A DNA stretch of 64,000 nt, taken from Agelas oroides (Eukaryota; Porifera; Demospongiae; Agelasida; Agelasidae). Made by a program: the position numbers and the translations under genes. The notes beneath the pieces were generated by a model, which searched no databases, had not been told where the DNA came from, and worked only from the letters and a program-made list of their open reading frames with translations. Location of the stretch: contig OX422185.1 in NCBI GenBank assembly GCA_949130485.1, positions 17,363,011 through 17,427,010 of the forward strand, read 5' to 3'. Below, one piece after another: positions 25,476-40,400 of this stretch; position 1 is the stretch's first letter; each line of letters starts with the position of its first letter.

Positions 25476-28400
25476 TCACTCACCCAGACACAACATGGGC
25501 TATGTAACACGGAGTCAGTTCCGCCAGTGTCTCTCCTACCTGGGACTGGACAGCAGTGAGGAGGAGACGAGAGTGATGGAGACAAAGTTCTCAGACAGCA
25601 AGGGATTCAACTACCTGTGTTTCCTGGAGGAGCTCCAACCGTCTGAGGAACTGGAGGACAAGTACCGACTGAGAATGACCCAACTCACAGCTAAGAAAGA
25701 ACAGGTGAGTGAATGATGTGTCATTAACATGAGGCAAACTAGCGGGAAATTATATGACTCATAAACAGAGCTGATTTCGATGTGGCTGTTTAAAATGAGT
25801 ATTATCCAAAAGTTGTGTGTGCTTAGCTTGTTTACAATGAAATTTGGACTTAATTGGTCAACTGTCCAGATTAACTACATGTATAAGATGTCCCTGTATT
25901 TTGCATGCACCTTCAGGTTCAAAGTGCTGTAGTGCTGAGCTTCCATAAGGGTGGGGCTCATATACACTTCATGGTGTACCAAAAGCATGCATGAGCCTTG
26001 CTCTTAGTGGAAGCTCAGCGCTTCGCTTATATGTACTACCAGAGGTACATTAAACTCCACAGTTTATTTTGCCTTCCAAGATGGCATGCACTGACACATT
26101 ACAATGTAATGCTATGACATAGATACACTTTCTCTATTGGAAACCCTCTATAAGAACATAAACTAGAAAATGTAGAACATTGTGGGGGCGAGCCTGAGCA
26201 AGCTGATACAGGATATTCATGTAACACATCAAGTCAATCATCCTCCTACATGCACATCCATTTTGGCATTTACCATTCACAGGGGGCTTTAAGTGTTTTT
26301 TGCTTTGTTTTAAATGTCAAATGTTAACTTGTCATGGCACACAGCAGGATTTGTCACTGTCTACTGTTACATGAGCGTAATAAGCCAAACCTGATGACAC
26401 ATAAGTATCCTATATGATAAGCCGTACAGCTAGGTATCACATATGCCAACAAGTTGCAGCCATTTCTCCAGCCTGGGCTACACATGCATCGACTAAGATT
26501 TACATTGAAATCATGAGCTGAACTTCATGGCGTTTATGAGTGCCATTGCCCTGACCTGAAACCGAGATAAATATAAATATCACATATACCAGCAATTTCT
26601 CCAGCCAGGGCAGCTAACGTGGCTACACATGCATGGACTAACCTTTACACCGAAATCATGAGCTAAATTTCTGGTGTTTCTGAGTGACGTTTATGAATGG
26701 CCCTACCTGAAGCGACCCAGTCAACCACCGTCCATATTAAATTTGTTCCACCTGTGAGCGGCCTGCCATCGTCGATAGAAGCACAAACCAGAATTAAGTT
26801 GCCACGCGTGCTTCAACTTCAGTCGTCTTCGCTCCGGGTCACCGATGCTGCACTCTGATATGTCTGACCGTCAGACCTTCACTGGCCTTCACATGCTTCA
26901 CGATATCGATCTTCGTGAAATATTTGAATGCGCTCATTTAAAATTTACGGTAAGTGGTCGGTCCGACGTCCATAGATAGACACATGCGTGCGCAATGCAG
27001 TCACGCTAGTGTGGGGCTCGCTCAGGCTCGCCCCAATAAGTTCCACTGTTATTCTATATTGTTGGAAGTGCATTGATAACCACTGGTCATTGATTTCAAG
27101 AGCTCAATTAGCACTTCTACCAGACACTGCTGGCAGTCACATACACAACATCCTTCAGTGTAGACACGTACTTGTACGGTAGGTATAGTTGTCTTTTATA
27201 CACAGGGCCAACTTGTTGTTAAAGTATGTGCACAGAACCCATAATTTACTGAGTTCATACATGTAATCTGTCTGTGAGGTGTCTGCGAGGTGGTGGTGTA
27301 CTGTTACAATCTAGTGTGCCAAGGTTGATGTTTGATATTTTGGCATTTAGCAGGAATTTCAATACTGTCATTAGTATAAGTTATTAGTAGCGTGCAAGAA
27401 CTTCCTTTCTTCCTTATAGCGATGATGCCAAAGTATCATATTCATGTGAACATAGATAGTACATAAGAAGGTGATACCCAATAATATAGTGACATGTATA
27501 TAGGTGGATAGGAAACAGCATACTATACGGAGCTCTTCTGGTTACGTTTCTAGTAACAGTTTATCTCTGTTCTCAACAATTAAACATACCAGGATTTCTT
27601 AGCCTTGTTCCCAGTGGGGAGAGCCAGGGAACGAGGCTAAGGTTTTCTTACAATGCCACAGCTGAAGTACAATAATGGGATAGCAATTAAAAAAAAGTAA
27701 TTTTCAGCCCATCGATTCCTACCAGGTGCTGTATCTCAGACAGACAGGCTGCTGCTTTCTATCCCACTGCTCCTAGACTTTCGAAAATGAAATAAGTCTA
27801 GGAGCTCAATTGTCAGTTCAGCACAATGACAAAGTATGTTGGATATTTCTTCACACATCATAGTACATGTGGTGAAAAATATCTAACATGAGAACCAACT
27901 GCTCCACAAAGGATCAACAAAACAGATGTGCTTGTTGAAAGCTTTAAGTTAATAATTATCCCTTTAAACCCTGAATTTTTTGAAGCTTTAAGATAACTAC
28001 ACTAGAATTAACTATCAGACACAAATTACTGTTCTAATTGTAGCGCAACCCTTCCCAAACCGCATAGCACCATAAAACTAATCAGCTTCACTACATTTCT
28101 TGCTTCTGAGGCTTTTTTTGCTTGTTGGTCGGTCACTCCTTCTCCCTCAAGGCAACCCACAACTGTAACATGCATATAACTATGAAATATGTGCGCATCA
28201 CACAAGATGTTTCCAATCCCAGTAACGACTCTTATATATGGTGAGAACCAAGAGCGCATAAGAACGGGCGGCTAGAGTAAGAGCATGTAACTCCAATAGA
28301 AGCCTGTAGTCCGGTCAAAATTATTGAACTGTACTAAAAATAGAACATCCGGTCACGTGCTTAGCAACAATGGCTTATGTCTACGAGTATTACTACCCTT

Positions 28401-31400
28401 ATTATAATTCCGACCCGTTTCAAATTTTACGGAGTTACACGCTTTTACTCTAGTCGCCCGTTCTTATGTGCTCTTGTGGTTGTTATTCTTGCTCTTCACT
28501 AACAAGTAGTGTGTAAGTTGTCACCTGGATGTCCTAGTAAGGATAAGCTGGGTGGTGCTGATAATTTACTATGGCATGCAATCAACATTAATTTGGTGTA
28601 CAATTTAGACCACACAGTACTATTTTTAGTTGCGGTTCAATAATTCTGACCAGTTTCAAATTTATGGAGTTACACACTCTTACTCTAGCCGCCGTTCTTA
28701 TGCACTCTTGTGAGAACCAATAAATGCAATGTGGACAAAAGCCTGGGAAATATTGTCCTCAGATATTATCACCTGAGAAGCTTTGATTTGAGACTATGAA
28801 TTATTAAGTGCCACACACACCCTTTTCTCATGTACAAGTAGATGGCATGCCAGTATAATATAATACTATTGTGATATGTTTACATTGCACTGCTCTTTGT
28901 GAGAACCAATAAATGCAATGTGGACAAAAGTCTGGGAAAATATTGTCCTCAGATATTATCACCTCTGGGAAGCTTTGATTTGAGACTATGAATTATTAAG
29001 TGCCACACACACCCTTTTCTCATGATAGCATGCCAGTATAATATAATACAGAGCAGTGCAATGTAAACAGAACAATGGCCTCAGATATTATCAGCTCAGG
29101 GAGGCAATGATGAATCCACTTGAGTCAAGTGTGTGCACACTCCCTGTGGAATGCAGGTCTATATTCAGGTGTAACATGTCTATTAATTTTGTATGGCTCT
29201 ATAGTCTATTTACACAGCAATTATTCATACATGTTTCGAACTTGAGACTTTTTACTGGAATAATGCCATCCTGAACTAGCCTCATTCCCAGTCCTCTACT
29301 ACAGCTACCAGTATGAGTTGTGACCACACTACTTGCCCTTTATGTGACTTATTCTAGAAAAAGGTACTTCTATACTGTGCTACAGTATGCTGAGGTGCTG
29401 TATGTTAGCCAGCAGAGAGAACTTCCTGAGATGGCCACCAGTTCCTTGGTTTCTGGTACAACTTTGCCCATTCCTCATCCAGCCTCGTCCCCAGGCTCTC
29501 TCCTCAAAAAGGAGAGAGCCTGGGGACGAGGCTATCCTCATACTGCATTGCTTCCAACAAGATTGTCTGCTGCTTTGTGTTACCGTATAGCTTTGTGTTA
29601 TACACCACACTTCACACTGTTGTTGCACTAGCCAAGTCTGTTTTCTTTAAGTACATTCAGACTACAAGTTCCTGTGTTGGATCAAAGGCCCAGCACAATA
29701 CGGGTTAGGGTCATACAGCACTTCACATGCAGTAGTGTAATGCTAAATGAAGTATTCAACCTCTATCCGGGACAAGCCACGTATGACTACTGTTTTGAGG
29801 TTAAGACAGTATCATTGTCCAGGTACTACAGTGACTGTGTACTTCTCATGTCTAATTGCTTCCCCTGCAGGCTGCTGCAACCATGAGGGACCCAGCGGTA
29901 GCGGTAGCGGTGCCGGGTATCAGTGCAGACCAGGTGTTGGACAAGATCAAAACAAAGGTACTGCTCATGTGTACTGTATTCATGCACAACAGCCTGCAGA
30001 GATATCATCTCAACGGAAAGGAAGATGAAACATACCTACATTGTATGTGGATACAAGTTGAGTGGGCAGTGCCCCGAGCGCATAAGAACCGGCGGCTAGA
30101 GGAAGAGCGTGTAACTCCAATAGAAGCCCGTAGTCCGGTTGAACCGTACTAAAAATAGAACACCCGGCACGTGCTTAGCAACATATCTACACGCAGCTGC
30201 GCATACGTGTTACTATTTTAAGTATTGGCGGTAAATTCCGACCGGTTTGGAATTTTACGAAGTTACACACTCTTCCTCTAGCCGGCTGTTCTTATGCCCT
30301 TTTGGCAGTGTCTAACCACATGCGTACATGGTGTCATGTGCTTGGAAGAGTTGTGGATGCCTAGATACATCGGTCCATTTCTGGTGTGGTGCCTAGATAC
30401 ATTGGTCCATTTCTGGTGTGGTGCCTAGATACATCGGTCCATTTCTGGTGTGGATGCCTAGATACATTGGTCCATTTCTGGTGTGGTGCCTAGATACATT
30501 GGTCCATTTCTGGTGTGGTGCCTAGATACATTGGTCCATTTCTGGTGTGGATGCCTAGATACATCGGTCCATTTCTGGTGTGGATGCCTAGATACATCGG
30601 TCCATTTCTGGTGTGGTGCCTAGTGCTTGGAAGAGTTGTGGATGCTTAGAGAGTTTGTTTGCAATGAAAGGTTGGTCAACTGTCCAGATTAACTATAAGA
30701 TGTCCTTGTGTGCGTGTGAAGAAGCCCATACCACTTACACCGTATCAAGGACCCATTGTTGTCCCAAAGGTCATCATGAACCAGAATTCCAAATCTCTTG
30801 TCTAATTTTGTCAACTCATGGTGAAGTAGGGATAAGCTGATTGTGCTCAAAAGTCGACCTATTATGCAATGCTGCAATGCTGCAATGCTTCAAATTCCTA
30901 CCTACATGTATTATGCTCAACTATGCGTATCAAGAGTCCATAACTGGCAATGCATTTATTTACCCTAACCTTCTGCTTCCACATTAATTCCAACTGTGGG
31001 GGCTTGAAGTTTGCTTAATAGTCAAGACGTTGGAGAAGAAATGGTGACCTGTGAGCTGCTGCCAGTCACTTAACTCTCATTAACGTGGCTAGTTGTCGCC
31101 ATTACAAAATTTAGAATTAACATGTGGCCAAGTTCCCGGAATTTTCTCAGAGAATCTGCTGCTTGCATGCTTTTGCAAACCTCATTTTAATGCCGGCATA
31201 ATCCGTGCACCCCCTAAGGTGCCAAGTGTTCCACATGCTATAGCAATACCTCATGTAACCAAACGTGAAACGGACAGTGGACGGAAACCGAGATACTACA
31301 CCGCCATTTTGAGTGGCAAGGGAGACCACGGTCTATGGAGCGTATGTATAACGAAGCGCTTTGCAAACTCACTGCGTCAATGAGGCATGCAGGTAAGCTT

Positions 31401-34400
31401 ATTCGCTTCAGTGAGCATTAGGTCCTGTTGAGACCTTGTGCATTCTGGGTGTAAATGTAAAATCAATTATTGTGCTGGTGAGAAAAGGAGCTCACAAACT
31501 AGCCTCGTTCCCAGGCCTCCCCCGTTTTTTTTGTTCTTCGGTTTGTGTTCAGTATAATGCACGGAAGCGGAAGAGCGCGAAAAACGGGGAAGGCCTGGTC
31601 TCATTCATCACGTGAGTGACGTCAGGTGGACGCGAGGTGGACATAGGGAGGAGGGGCCCAATTGCAAAATCAACGCACAGGATCATCCGTTCCGAGTGTT
31701 CAACCGCGGTTCTGGACTTCTGACCTTAGCGTGGTCAAAACTACTCATCTTCACGGGTAAGAAACTCGCTTTTCAATTTTAGTCTGTACATACCTACCTC
31801 CCTACGTCCACCTCGCGTCCACCTCGCGTCCACCTGACGTCACTCACGTGATGAATGAGACCAGGCCTTCCCCATTTTTCGCGCTCTTCCGCTTCCGTGT
31901 ATTATACTGAACGCAAACCGAAGAACAAAAAACGGGGGAGGCCTGGGAACGAGGCTACTCACAAACTGCTCCCCTGTACTTATGCTCCATATGACTATAG
32001 TCATTTTTTGCCACTTATGCTCCTGAGGATGGGTCCAGCAAGACAGCACTTGTGAAGAACATTGCGGTCATTTTTTTGTCATTAGACTGCGGTTTTTTTG
32101 CCACTCAAAATGGCAGCCTAGTATCCGGCCTTCTGTTGACTATCTGTCTCATGTTTAGTAATGTGAGGTAGTGACGTCAATTCGTTATCCAAGCAAGGGT
32201 GGATAACAAGATTGACCTACTAGGCTAGGAAGCCCTACAAGGTGGGCTGTAACCATAAACAATAGCCTAAATTGTATTAGTAGCTGTTTTAGATAAGAGA
32301 GGACACGTGTCTGATAATAAATATATTCAGAAATATCTGATAAAATAATAGTATTCAGGGCATTAAAGTGATTTTTAGTGGCAAAAAGGTCAGTAGTCTG
32401 GTGAATACAGACACCCTATACCTCTCTCCTTGGAGTCTAGCCTATTTATCTTGTCACCTACAATGTACTTAGGCTAGGAACACCTACTTAGGGTAGGAAG
32501 CCCTACAAGGTGGCTGTAACCATAAGGACACTGGTTACTCTGTTGGCCCATAAATAATAGTATTCATGAAATGCAATCAACCCTGCATGTTGGTTCCAAT
32601 CCAGACTCACACGTTTCATTGCTTGCAATACAAAAAAGCAGTGCACAATCTTAACAACAAATGACAAATACTTTCAGAATGATTTCGATCAGCTACACAT
32701 TCAACACTTGGTATGTATGCCAGTCATCCCTCTCCCAAACTAGCTTGGTATACATGTCCTCTTCTTGCTGTTCTGAGTCCCACCTCCAGTTTTTGATCAC
32801 TTGCAGTATGCAAAAACGGAGGGGGGAGGCCTGGGAGATAGAGTCACGTGTGTGACGTCAGGTAGACATGAGGGAGGCAGTGCCCAATCGTTGTAGGTCA
32901 CAAACTTTGCATTGATCAGCCTCGAATCTATCGAACAACAAGCTGTATTGATGTTGTCTTTCGAACGTTACAGTCTCAAGTTCTTGGACAAGATATTACA
33001 AGAAGGACCTCAAGACTCACATGACTCTATCTCCCAGCTGCCTTCCTCCTCCGTTTTAGCATACTGCAAAAACTGGAGGCGGGAATGGCCTGGGAACAAG
33101 GCTAGTTGAAAGCAGAAATACATTGATAGTACCGTATAGCCGGAAAGTTTGACGAGGAATTAAATTTGGCGGTTTGGCGGTCGGGGTTGAAACCGCCAAA
33201 TTAAAATCTGCCAATATTATTTTCACCCGCGAAGTTAATGACGTATTTTTATCAGTAGCACTCTTGGCCCGCCCGGCGCCCCTCTACATGAGCTGTTCAT
33301 GTAGCTAGCTCGGTGCTAGCACGCTGCCAGTTACATTTCTTGTAAATTTGCAAACTCATGGCTTTGTTCAAGTAACTCAAGCGAGAGAATGGCAACACTC
33401 CCCGATAAACACAGGCGCAATGTTTACGATAACGTAATACGCTGTGAGGCGCCACCACCAAATTTAAATTCCGCCAATATTTTTTTACACTCGATTTGGG
33501 GCCAAACCGCCAAATTTAAAGACCACCAATATTTCCGGCTATACGGTATCTCATTCCCAGGCTGTGTGGGAATGAGGTTAACAGATATATTATGCTCTAT
33601 GTTTACTCCTATCTCAGGTGAGCAAGGAGCGTGTCCGTGTGCTGGAGTTTATGCGAGACTACGACAAGCTTCGCTCGGGCAGAATCTCAGTGACATCATT
33701 CCGAAGGGCTCTAGATCTCTGTGGCTTTGGTCTCTCACAAGAGGAGGTCGCTACACTGGAGGAGAGGTGAGGGTGTGAGGGAGGTGTGTGTGTGCATGTG
33801 TGACTGTGTTTCCATATTGATTTGTGTTTGTGAGGTGTACTCCCCATTATCAGCCCTCCCTTGCCAAGTTGCTAAGTAGAATCATGCTGAATTACAGAAG
33901 ACTTACAGCATACAAAAGACTTACAGCTCACGAAAGATTTTCACCATAGTACAAAGCTATACCGGAAAATATCACGAGTTTGTTGCCATCTGTATTGTTA
34001 CGAGTGCGCAGCACGAGTAACAATGCCAACGGCAACAAACGAGTGATATTTTTTCCGGTATAGCTTGGTACTATGGTGATAATGATTTTATCATACGAAC
34101 CTTCGATTTCATTGCATGGTCAGACGCATCGCACATGACTTGTGTAGTACCTGATACGGATTCTCACGTGACTTGTAGTAAAAAATACGGCTTTTTATAA
34201 ACTGCGTGCAGCTGCAAGGCTTCCCCATTGACTCCCATACATTAGCGTGAGTTAGAAATACAGCTTACCAAAGAGTTACAGCTCACAAAAGATTTATACA
34301 GCTTACCAAAGACTTACAGCTCACGAAAGATTTATACAGCTTACCAAAGACTTACAGCTCACGAAAGATTTATACAGCTTACCAAAGAGTTACAGCTCAC

Positions 34401-37400
34401 GAAAGATTTAAACAGCTTACCAAAGACTTACAGCTCACGAAGATTTATACAGCTTACCAAAGACTTACAGCTCACGAAAGATTTATACAGCTTACCAAAG
34501 ACTTACAGCTCACGAAAGATTTATACAGCTTACCAAAGACTTACAGCTCGCAAAAGATTTATACAGCTTACCAAAGACTTACAGCTCACAGAAGATTTAT
34601 ACAGCTTACAGAAGACTTACAGCTCACGGGACACTTAGGACAAGTTGGACCATCTTCTTTCTGTCCTTGTTCCCAGGCTCTCACACCCCCAGCTTTTATC
34701 ACTTGCAGTATGAAAAGCGATCAATGAAATCTGGGAGTGTGAGAGGCTGGTAACAAGGCTATCATCTTCCAACCTTACACAAACGCACACACACACACTC
34801 AAACACCCTCCCCCCTTCCTCCCCCCCCCCCCCCCCCCCCCAGGTACCTTTCGGCAAAAAACCCTACTTATGTGGACTACATGCGATTCTCAGATGAAGT
34901 GGAGTCCGTCTTCACGCACAAGAACCTGGAGAAGACACCAACGGCTGAGGTGCAGCAGTTTGTGCCTCCCGTAGAGGTAGACCTGAACATCCTTTCTCCT
35001 GAGGAGGAGCAAATACTGCAGAAGACTATGCACCGACTGGCTGAGAGGGTGAGGAGGGAGGGGGGAGGAGAGGAGAGGGGGAGGTGTAGACAGAGGAGTA
35101 GGGAAGGTTGTGAGGGGAGGAAAAGGGTGTGTCAGTGGAAGGAGGATTTGGGGGAAGGTGGAGTGGAAGTGGACGTGAATGACTGCCCTTTTTGTCAAGC
35201 ACTCATGCTAAGGGTTACACTCAGGGTAACATTTTCGCTCTGCAAATTACTTTCCAGCATGAGCAGTGTGGGTGAAGACTGCGAGGAGAGACGCTTGGGA
35301 AGAGTAGTTGGAGTGTGAACGTTTACTGTACGAGGGCTGAAAGTTGTGAAGGCTACTTGCCAGAGGAGGTACGACACGGTGACGTCACCGCAGGGGTTAA
35401 ATGTGTGTAGAATGTACTTACTGTGGACAAGTGCATGTAGCTTTTTGTATTCTTAAAGGCGTTTTCTTCCTTTCTTATTGAGGCCTGCATAGGCACCGGT
35501 CCCAGGGATGCTCTCGAAGTGCAAAGTTCAAACTCAAATACAAAATTAAGCTGCGAGTACAGGTACACTCACTAAGTGAGGGGCCAACCAGGGGCCATGG
35601 TGTTCGCTTGACTTGTGAGGGGCCAACCAGGGGCCGACCAGGGGCCATGGTGTTCGCTTGACTTGTCGGTCGATGCACTTTCATTCCTCAGAATATCAAA
35701 ACGATAGCCCGTGTTAACGATGCTCAGAACAGATTGACAGTTTTACTATGGCAGTTCGTATTGAAGGAAGAGGGACCACGTGATGCTGTCGTACCTCCTC
35801 TGGCTACTTGCAGAACACAGAAACCGGAAGATTCTTTGATAGTTGAATAGCTGACGGTGTATTTATCATGCATTATGATAGTGACTTTTCGATGCCTCTC
35901 TTATTTGTGTAAGAACTATGCAAGGCAAGCCAGACAGTGTGTTTCAGAGCCAATAGAGGTCAGCAGGAGCTAGACCAGACTTAACCCCTTCTGGCTGCAG
36001 ACATGCATGACCTATATGCTGTAACCTGGTAATAAAACTGGTAAAGTCGTAGCCATACAATGCTGCTTTGCGCTGCTCGCTCAGGCTTGCCCCACAATGT
36101 TCTACATTTCCACAAGTATAAGGGAATTGTGGAATATATAGCACAAGAGCGCATAAGAACGGGCGGCTAGAGGAAGAGCATCTAACTCCAATAGAAGCCC
36201 GTAGTCCGGTCAAAATTATTTAAAAATAGAACACCCGACACATGCTTAGCAACATGTCTGTGCACAGCTGCACACACATTACTATTTTTAGTACTGGTGG
36301 TAAATTCCGACTGGTTTGGAATTTTACATAGTTACACGCTTTTCATCAAGCCACCCGTTCTTATGCGCTCTTGATAGCACAAAGGGTCGTTATGTGTTGC
36401 TAAGGTTTCTTGCAGTTTTTTTCGAACAATAAGTGCAGAGAAGGTTTCAGCAAAGCCTAAGAAAGGGCTGCCTTGGTGTTTAATAGCACCTTGAAAGCCA
36501 TTCTCCAGGGTGTACAGTAGTCATTTTGTCAGGGAAGCGAGTCGATTTTTCGTTTGCACGTGGGGAGAGCCTGGGAACAAGGCTAGGCATAGATATTTGC
36601 GAATGAAATACTGTCGGTAATCTTCAACCAGCACCGTGAAAATTCATACTCATTTTACAAAATTCACATCCCTCATAACAGAATTCATGGAAACCCACAA
36701 GTGTTAGGTTTGCCCGACTGTTTATAAGACAGTGTGTAAGTCTATACAAACTCGAGAATACAACACACCTCAAAAAGAGCGTGACTGAGGGTTACACAAA
36801 ATTTTTGAAAGGCTCAAGACTATTGTCGAGCCTAACAGTTCTCAGAAAGTGAAATGAAGCAGATTCAGTATTTTTACACATATTGCCTCGTTCCCAGGCC
36901 CCTGCCTCATTCTCAGGCCACTGCCCCATTCCCAGGCCACTGCCCCATTCCCAGGCCCCTGCCCCATTCCAAGGCCCCTGCCCCATTCCCAGGCCCCTGC
37001 CTCGTTCCCAAGCCCCTGCCCCATTCCCAAGCCCCTGCCCCATTCCCAGGCCCCTGCCTCATTCTCAGGCCCCTGCCCCGTTTTGCATTGTTTCCAGTAC
37101 AGTGACCCTTGCTAATCTGAATCGTGTTAATCTGAACCCTCGCAAATCTGAATGACGAATAACTTATTAGTTATTCATTTTTCGATATTACAAATACGTA
37201 ATAATGTGTTATGGTACTACACTCCAGCTGTACGTATAAGGTGTTGGCATTGTTACTCGTGCTGCACACTTGTAACAATACAAACGGCAACAAACTGGTG
37301 ATATTTTATATATTATAGCTTTGTACTATGGCGATACTTATATAATTGGGGCAAGCCTGAGCAAGCCCCACCCTAGTGTGACTGCATTGCGCACGCGTGT

Positions 37401-40400
37401 GTGTATGCTTGTTGGTTTGTTTGTTTGGACCGACCACTTACTGTAAATTTCAAATGAGCACATTCAAATATTTGACGATTGACTCAGCATGTCCATGTAC
37501 ACTGACGTGTACTTCAGCTAAGCTGGAAGAACGAGCGTGAAGACTGCAGGGTCGGCATGAAAGAGAGTGAGGGCGAAGTTGATTCAAGTTGAATGCGTTG
37601 GCAGCACGCACAGCAACTTAGTTTCTGATAAAACTATGGTATGAGTCTGACGATCGCGTGACAAGGCAAGTGACAGAGAGCAGAATGTACGTTGGCGAGG
37701 TTTGCTTCAGGTAAGCGCCTGGTATGATCGCTCATACATAGCAGGGATTCCCCTGCTAGCTCACGGTTTGACTGCGAAGCTGAGCTCATGCCTGTGTAGC
37801 CGTAGTAGTCTGACCGGACAAATAGCTACATGTCAGCATGTATGGTCAACTACATATGGGCATTCCAAATGCAATATGCTACTCGCTCAGGCTCGCCCCA
37901 GGATGATGCAGCACTTGTGTTGCTATTTTCTACCATATGAGTTCTAACGGGACACTTCCAAACTATTTAATTATGACGCTAAGGGGGGGAGGGGGTTAGA
38001 GCCATGATACTAATTTAGCATGAACTTCGAACCATCCTTTTTAATAATATTAGCTACTATTGCCATGACGCTAATAGGAGGGGGGGGGGGGGGGGGGGGG
38101 GTCCAAGACTTAACGTCATAATGACGCTAATTTTTTAAAAATAGTTTGGAAGTGTCCCCTAAGTATCATACTGAAATCGTATCAAATTATGAGAAACCAA
38201 GTATCAGTAAGCTAAGTGTCGTATTGCTATATAAGTATCACCATAGTACAAAGCTATACCAGAAAATATCGCAAGTTTGTTGCCGTCTGTATTGTTACGA
38301 GTGCGCAGCACGAGTAACAATGCCAACGGCAACAAACGAGTGATATTTTTTCCGATATAGCTTGGTACTATGGTGATAATGATTTTATCGTACGAACCTT
38401 CGATTTCATTGCACGTTCAGACGCAGCGCACGTGACTTGTAGTACCTGATACGGATTCTCGCTTGACTTGCAGTACTGATATGGATTCTCGCGTGACTTG
38501 TAGTAAAAAATACGGCTTTTTATAAACTGCGTGCAGCTGCAAGGCTTCCCCATTGACTCCCATACATTAGCGTGAGTTAGACGTATGATAAAACCAAGTA
38601 TCAGTACTTAAGTATCGGTATCGACTATTGTGGTATTGTATCGCCCATCTGCATTAGGTGGGCACATGCTACTGACGTGCCACATCCACGTATGTGTACC
38701 CATGTGTGTATGTGTGCTCTATGATTTACATGTGTGTGAACAAAGATGTGAGATGTTGAGGAGGGCGGGGGGTGTCACCAGAATGTATCAGGGCCTTCAG
38801 GGGTGTGGGGAGGGAGAAGGGGGAGTGGAGGAGGGTTAGGGAGGAGGGAGGGTGTAGGAAAGAGGGAAGAGATGTAAGGTGTGTAGGGAGAAGAGAGGAG
38901 AGAAGAAGGTGTGATGGAGTGTAGGACGAAGGAGGGAGGGGAGGGGGGGAGGATGGAGTGTAGGACGGAGGAAGGGGGAGGGGGGGAGGATGGAGTGTAG
39001 GACGGAGGAAGGGGGGAGGGGGGGAGGATGGAGTGTAGGACGGAGGAAGGGGGGAGGGGGGGAGGATGGAGTGTAGGACGGAGGAAGGGGGGAAGGGGGG
39101 GAGGATGGAGTGTAGGACGGAGGAAGGGGGGGAGGGGGGGAGGATGGAGTGTAGGACGGAGGAAGGGGGGGAGGGGGGGAGGATGGAGTGTAGGACGGAG
39201 GAAGGGGGGAAGGGGGGGAGGATGGAGTGTAGGACGGAGGAAGGGGGGAGGGGGGGAGGATAGAGTTAAACCAACTAGAGAAGAACTATGGACTGAGGGT
39301 AACCTCATTCCCAGGTAATCCCACCTAACTTCCTGTTGCTTGCAGCACAGCTTTACTGCCAGCAGCAGGAAGCTGGGTGGGGCCCTGAATGAGGAGTCTG
39401 TTAGTACTGCAGTGCTAAATAGAGTTGAACAGCATGGACACGTGCATGTTTACGACATTACAAGCATGTAGCATTATGTTCTACTATTAGCACTAGTGAT
39501 GTTACAGGCCCATAGGCAGGGAGGATTCAAGGGGGTTCACTCGATGTTAAATCATTGTTTCTCTGCTCACACTGCAGGTTCGTGTGCGGCGTATTCAGAT
39601 CATCCCCCTGTTTGAGGATTACGACAAAGTACACATTGGAAGTGTCACCAGATCACAGGTACGTGTAGTCTGCCAAAGATAAGTAATTAATTAAATAAAG
39701 TAACAAGTAATTAATTAATTAATAAAGTAATTTATTCAAAATACACCCTCAAAGAGGGGATTGGTAGAGCCGGCAGGAAGAAATTTGATCTCAAATTGCA
39801 GAGGTTGCCACTGAGATACTGGTGAAGGTTTGCACAATGTGATTTAGTTGGCAAGCTTCTACATGTGACCAAAATTGAAGACTATTTTGCTGTGTATTTT
39901 GAGCACATTGCTAGGATTGAAGCTCTGTATCGCTGAACTTCTATTAAAGGCAGGGCTCGTGTAGATACATCCGAGAGTGCATAAGAACGGGCAGCTAGAG
40001 TAAGAGCGTGTAACTCCAATAGAAGCCTACAGTCCGGTCAAAATTATTGAACCGTACTAAAAATAGAACACCCGGCATGTGCTTAGCAACAACGGCTTAT
40101 GTCTACGCACAGCTGTGCAGTACGTGTTACTATTTTTAGTATGGTTCAATAATTCCGACCAGTTTCAAATTTACGGAGTTACACACTCTTACTCTAGCTG
40201 CCTGTTCTTATGCACTCTTGTTACATCAGATATTCATGCATCTACAGAGTGTGTGTCAGCCCAGCCCTTGACAGAAGTTCAGATATACAGCACTTCAAAC
40301 CTGATGATACTGGCGACAAATTTGTATGCCAGTTTATCAGTAATGACTTATGTGACATCCAATTGTGTTTGTGTATACCACACACACACACACACACACA

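Noticed and set aside
36792-39318. Low-complexity frames over 36.8-37.1 kb and 38.8-39.3 kb
   Set aside because: They coincide with the 20-bp and 38-bp minisatellites and exist on both strands.
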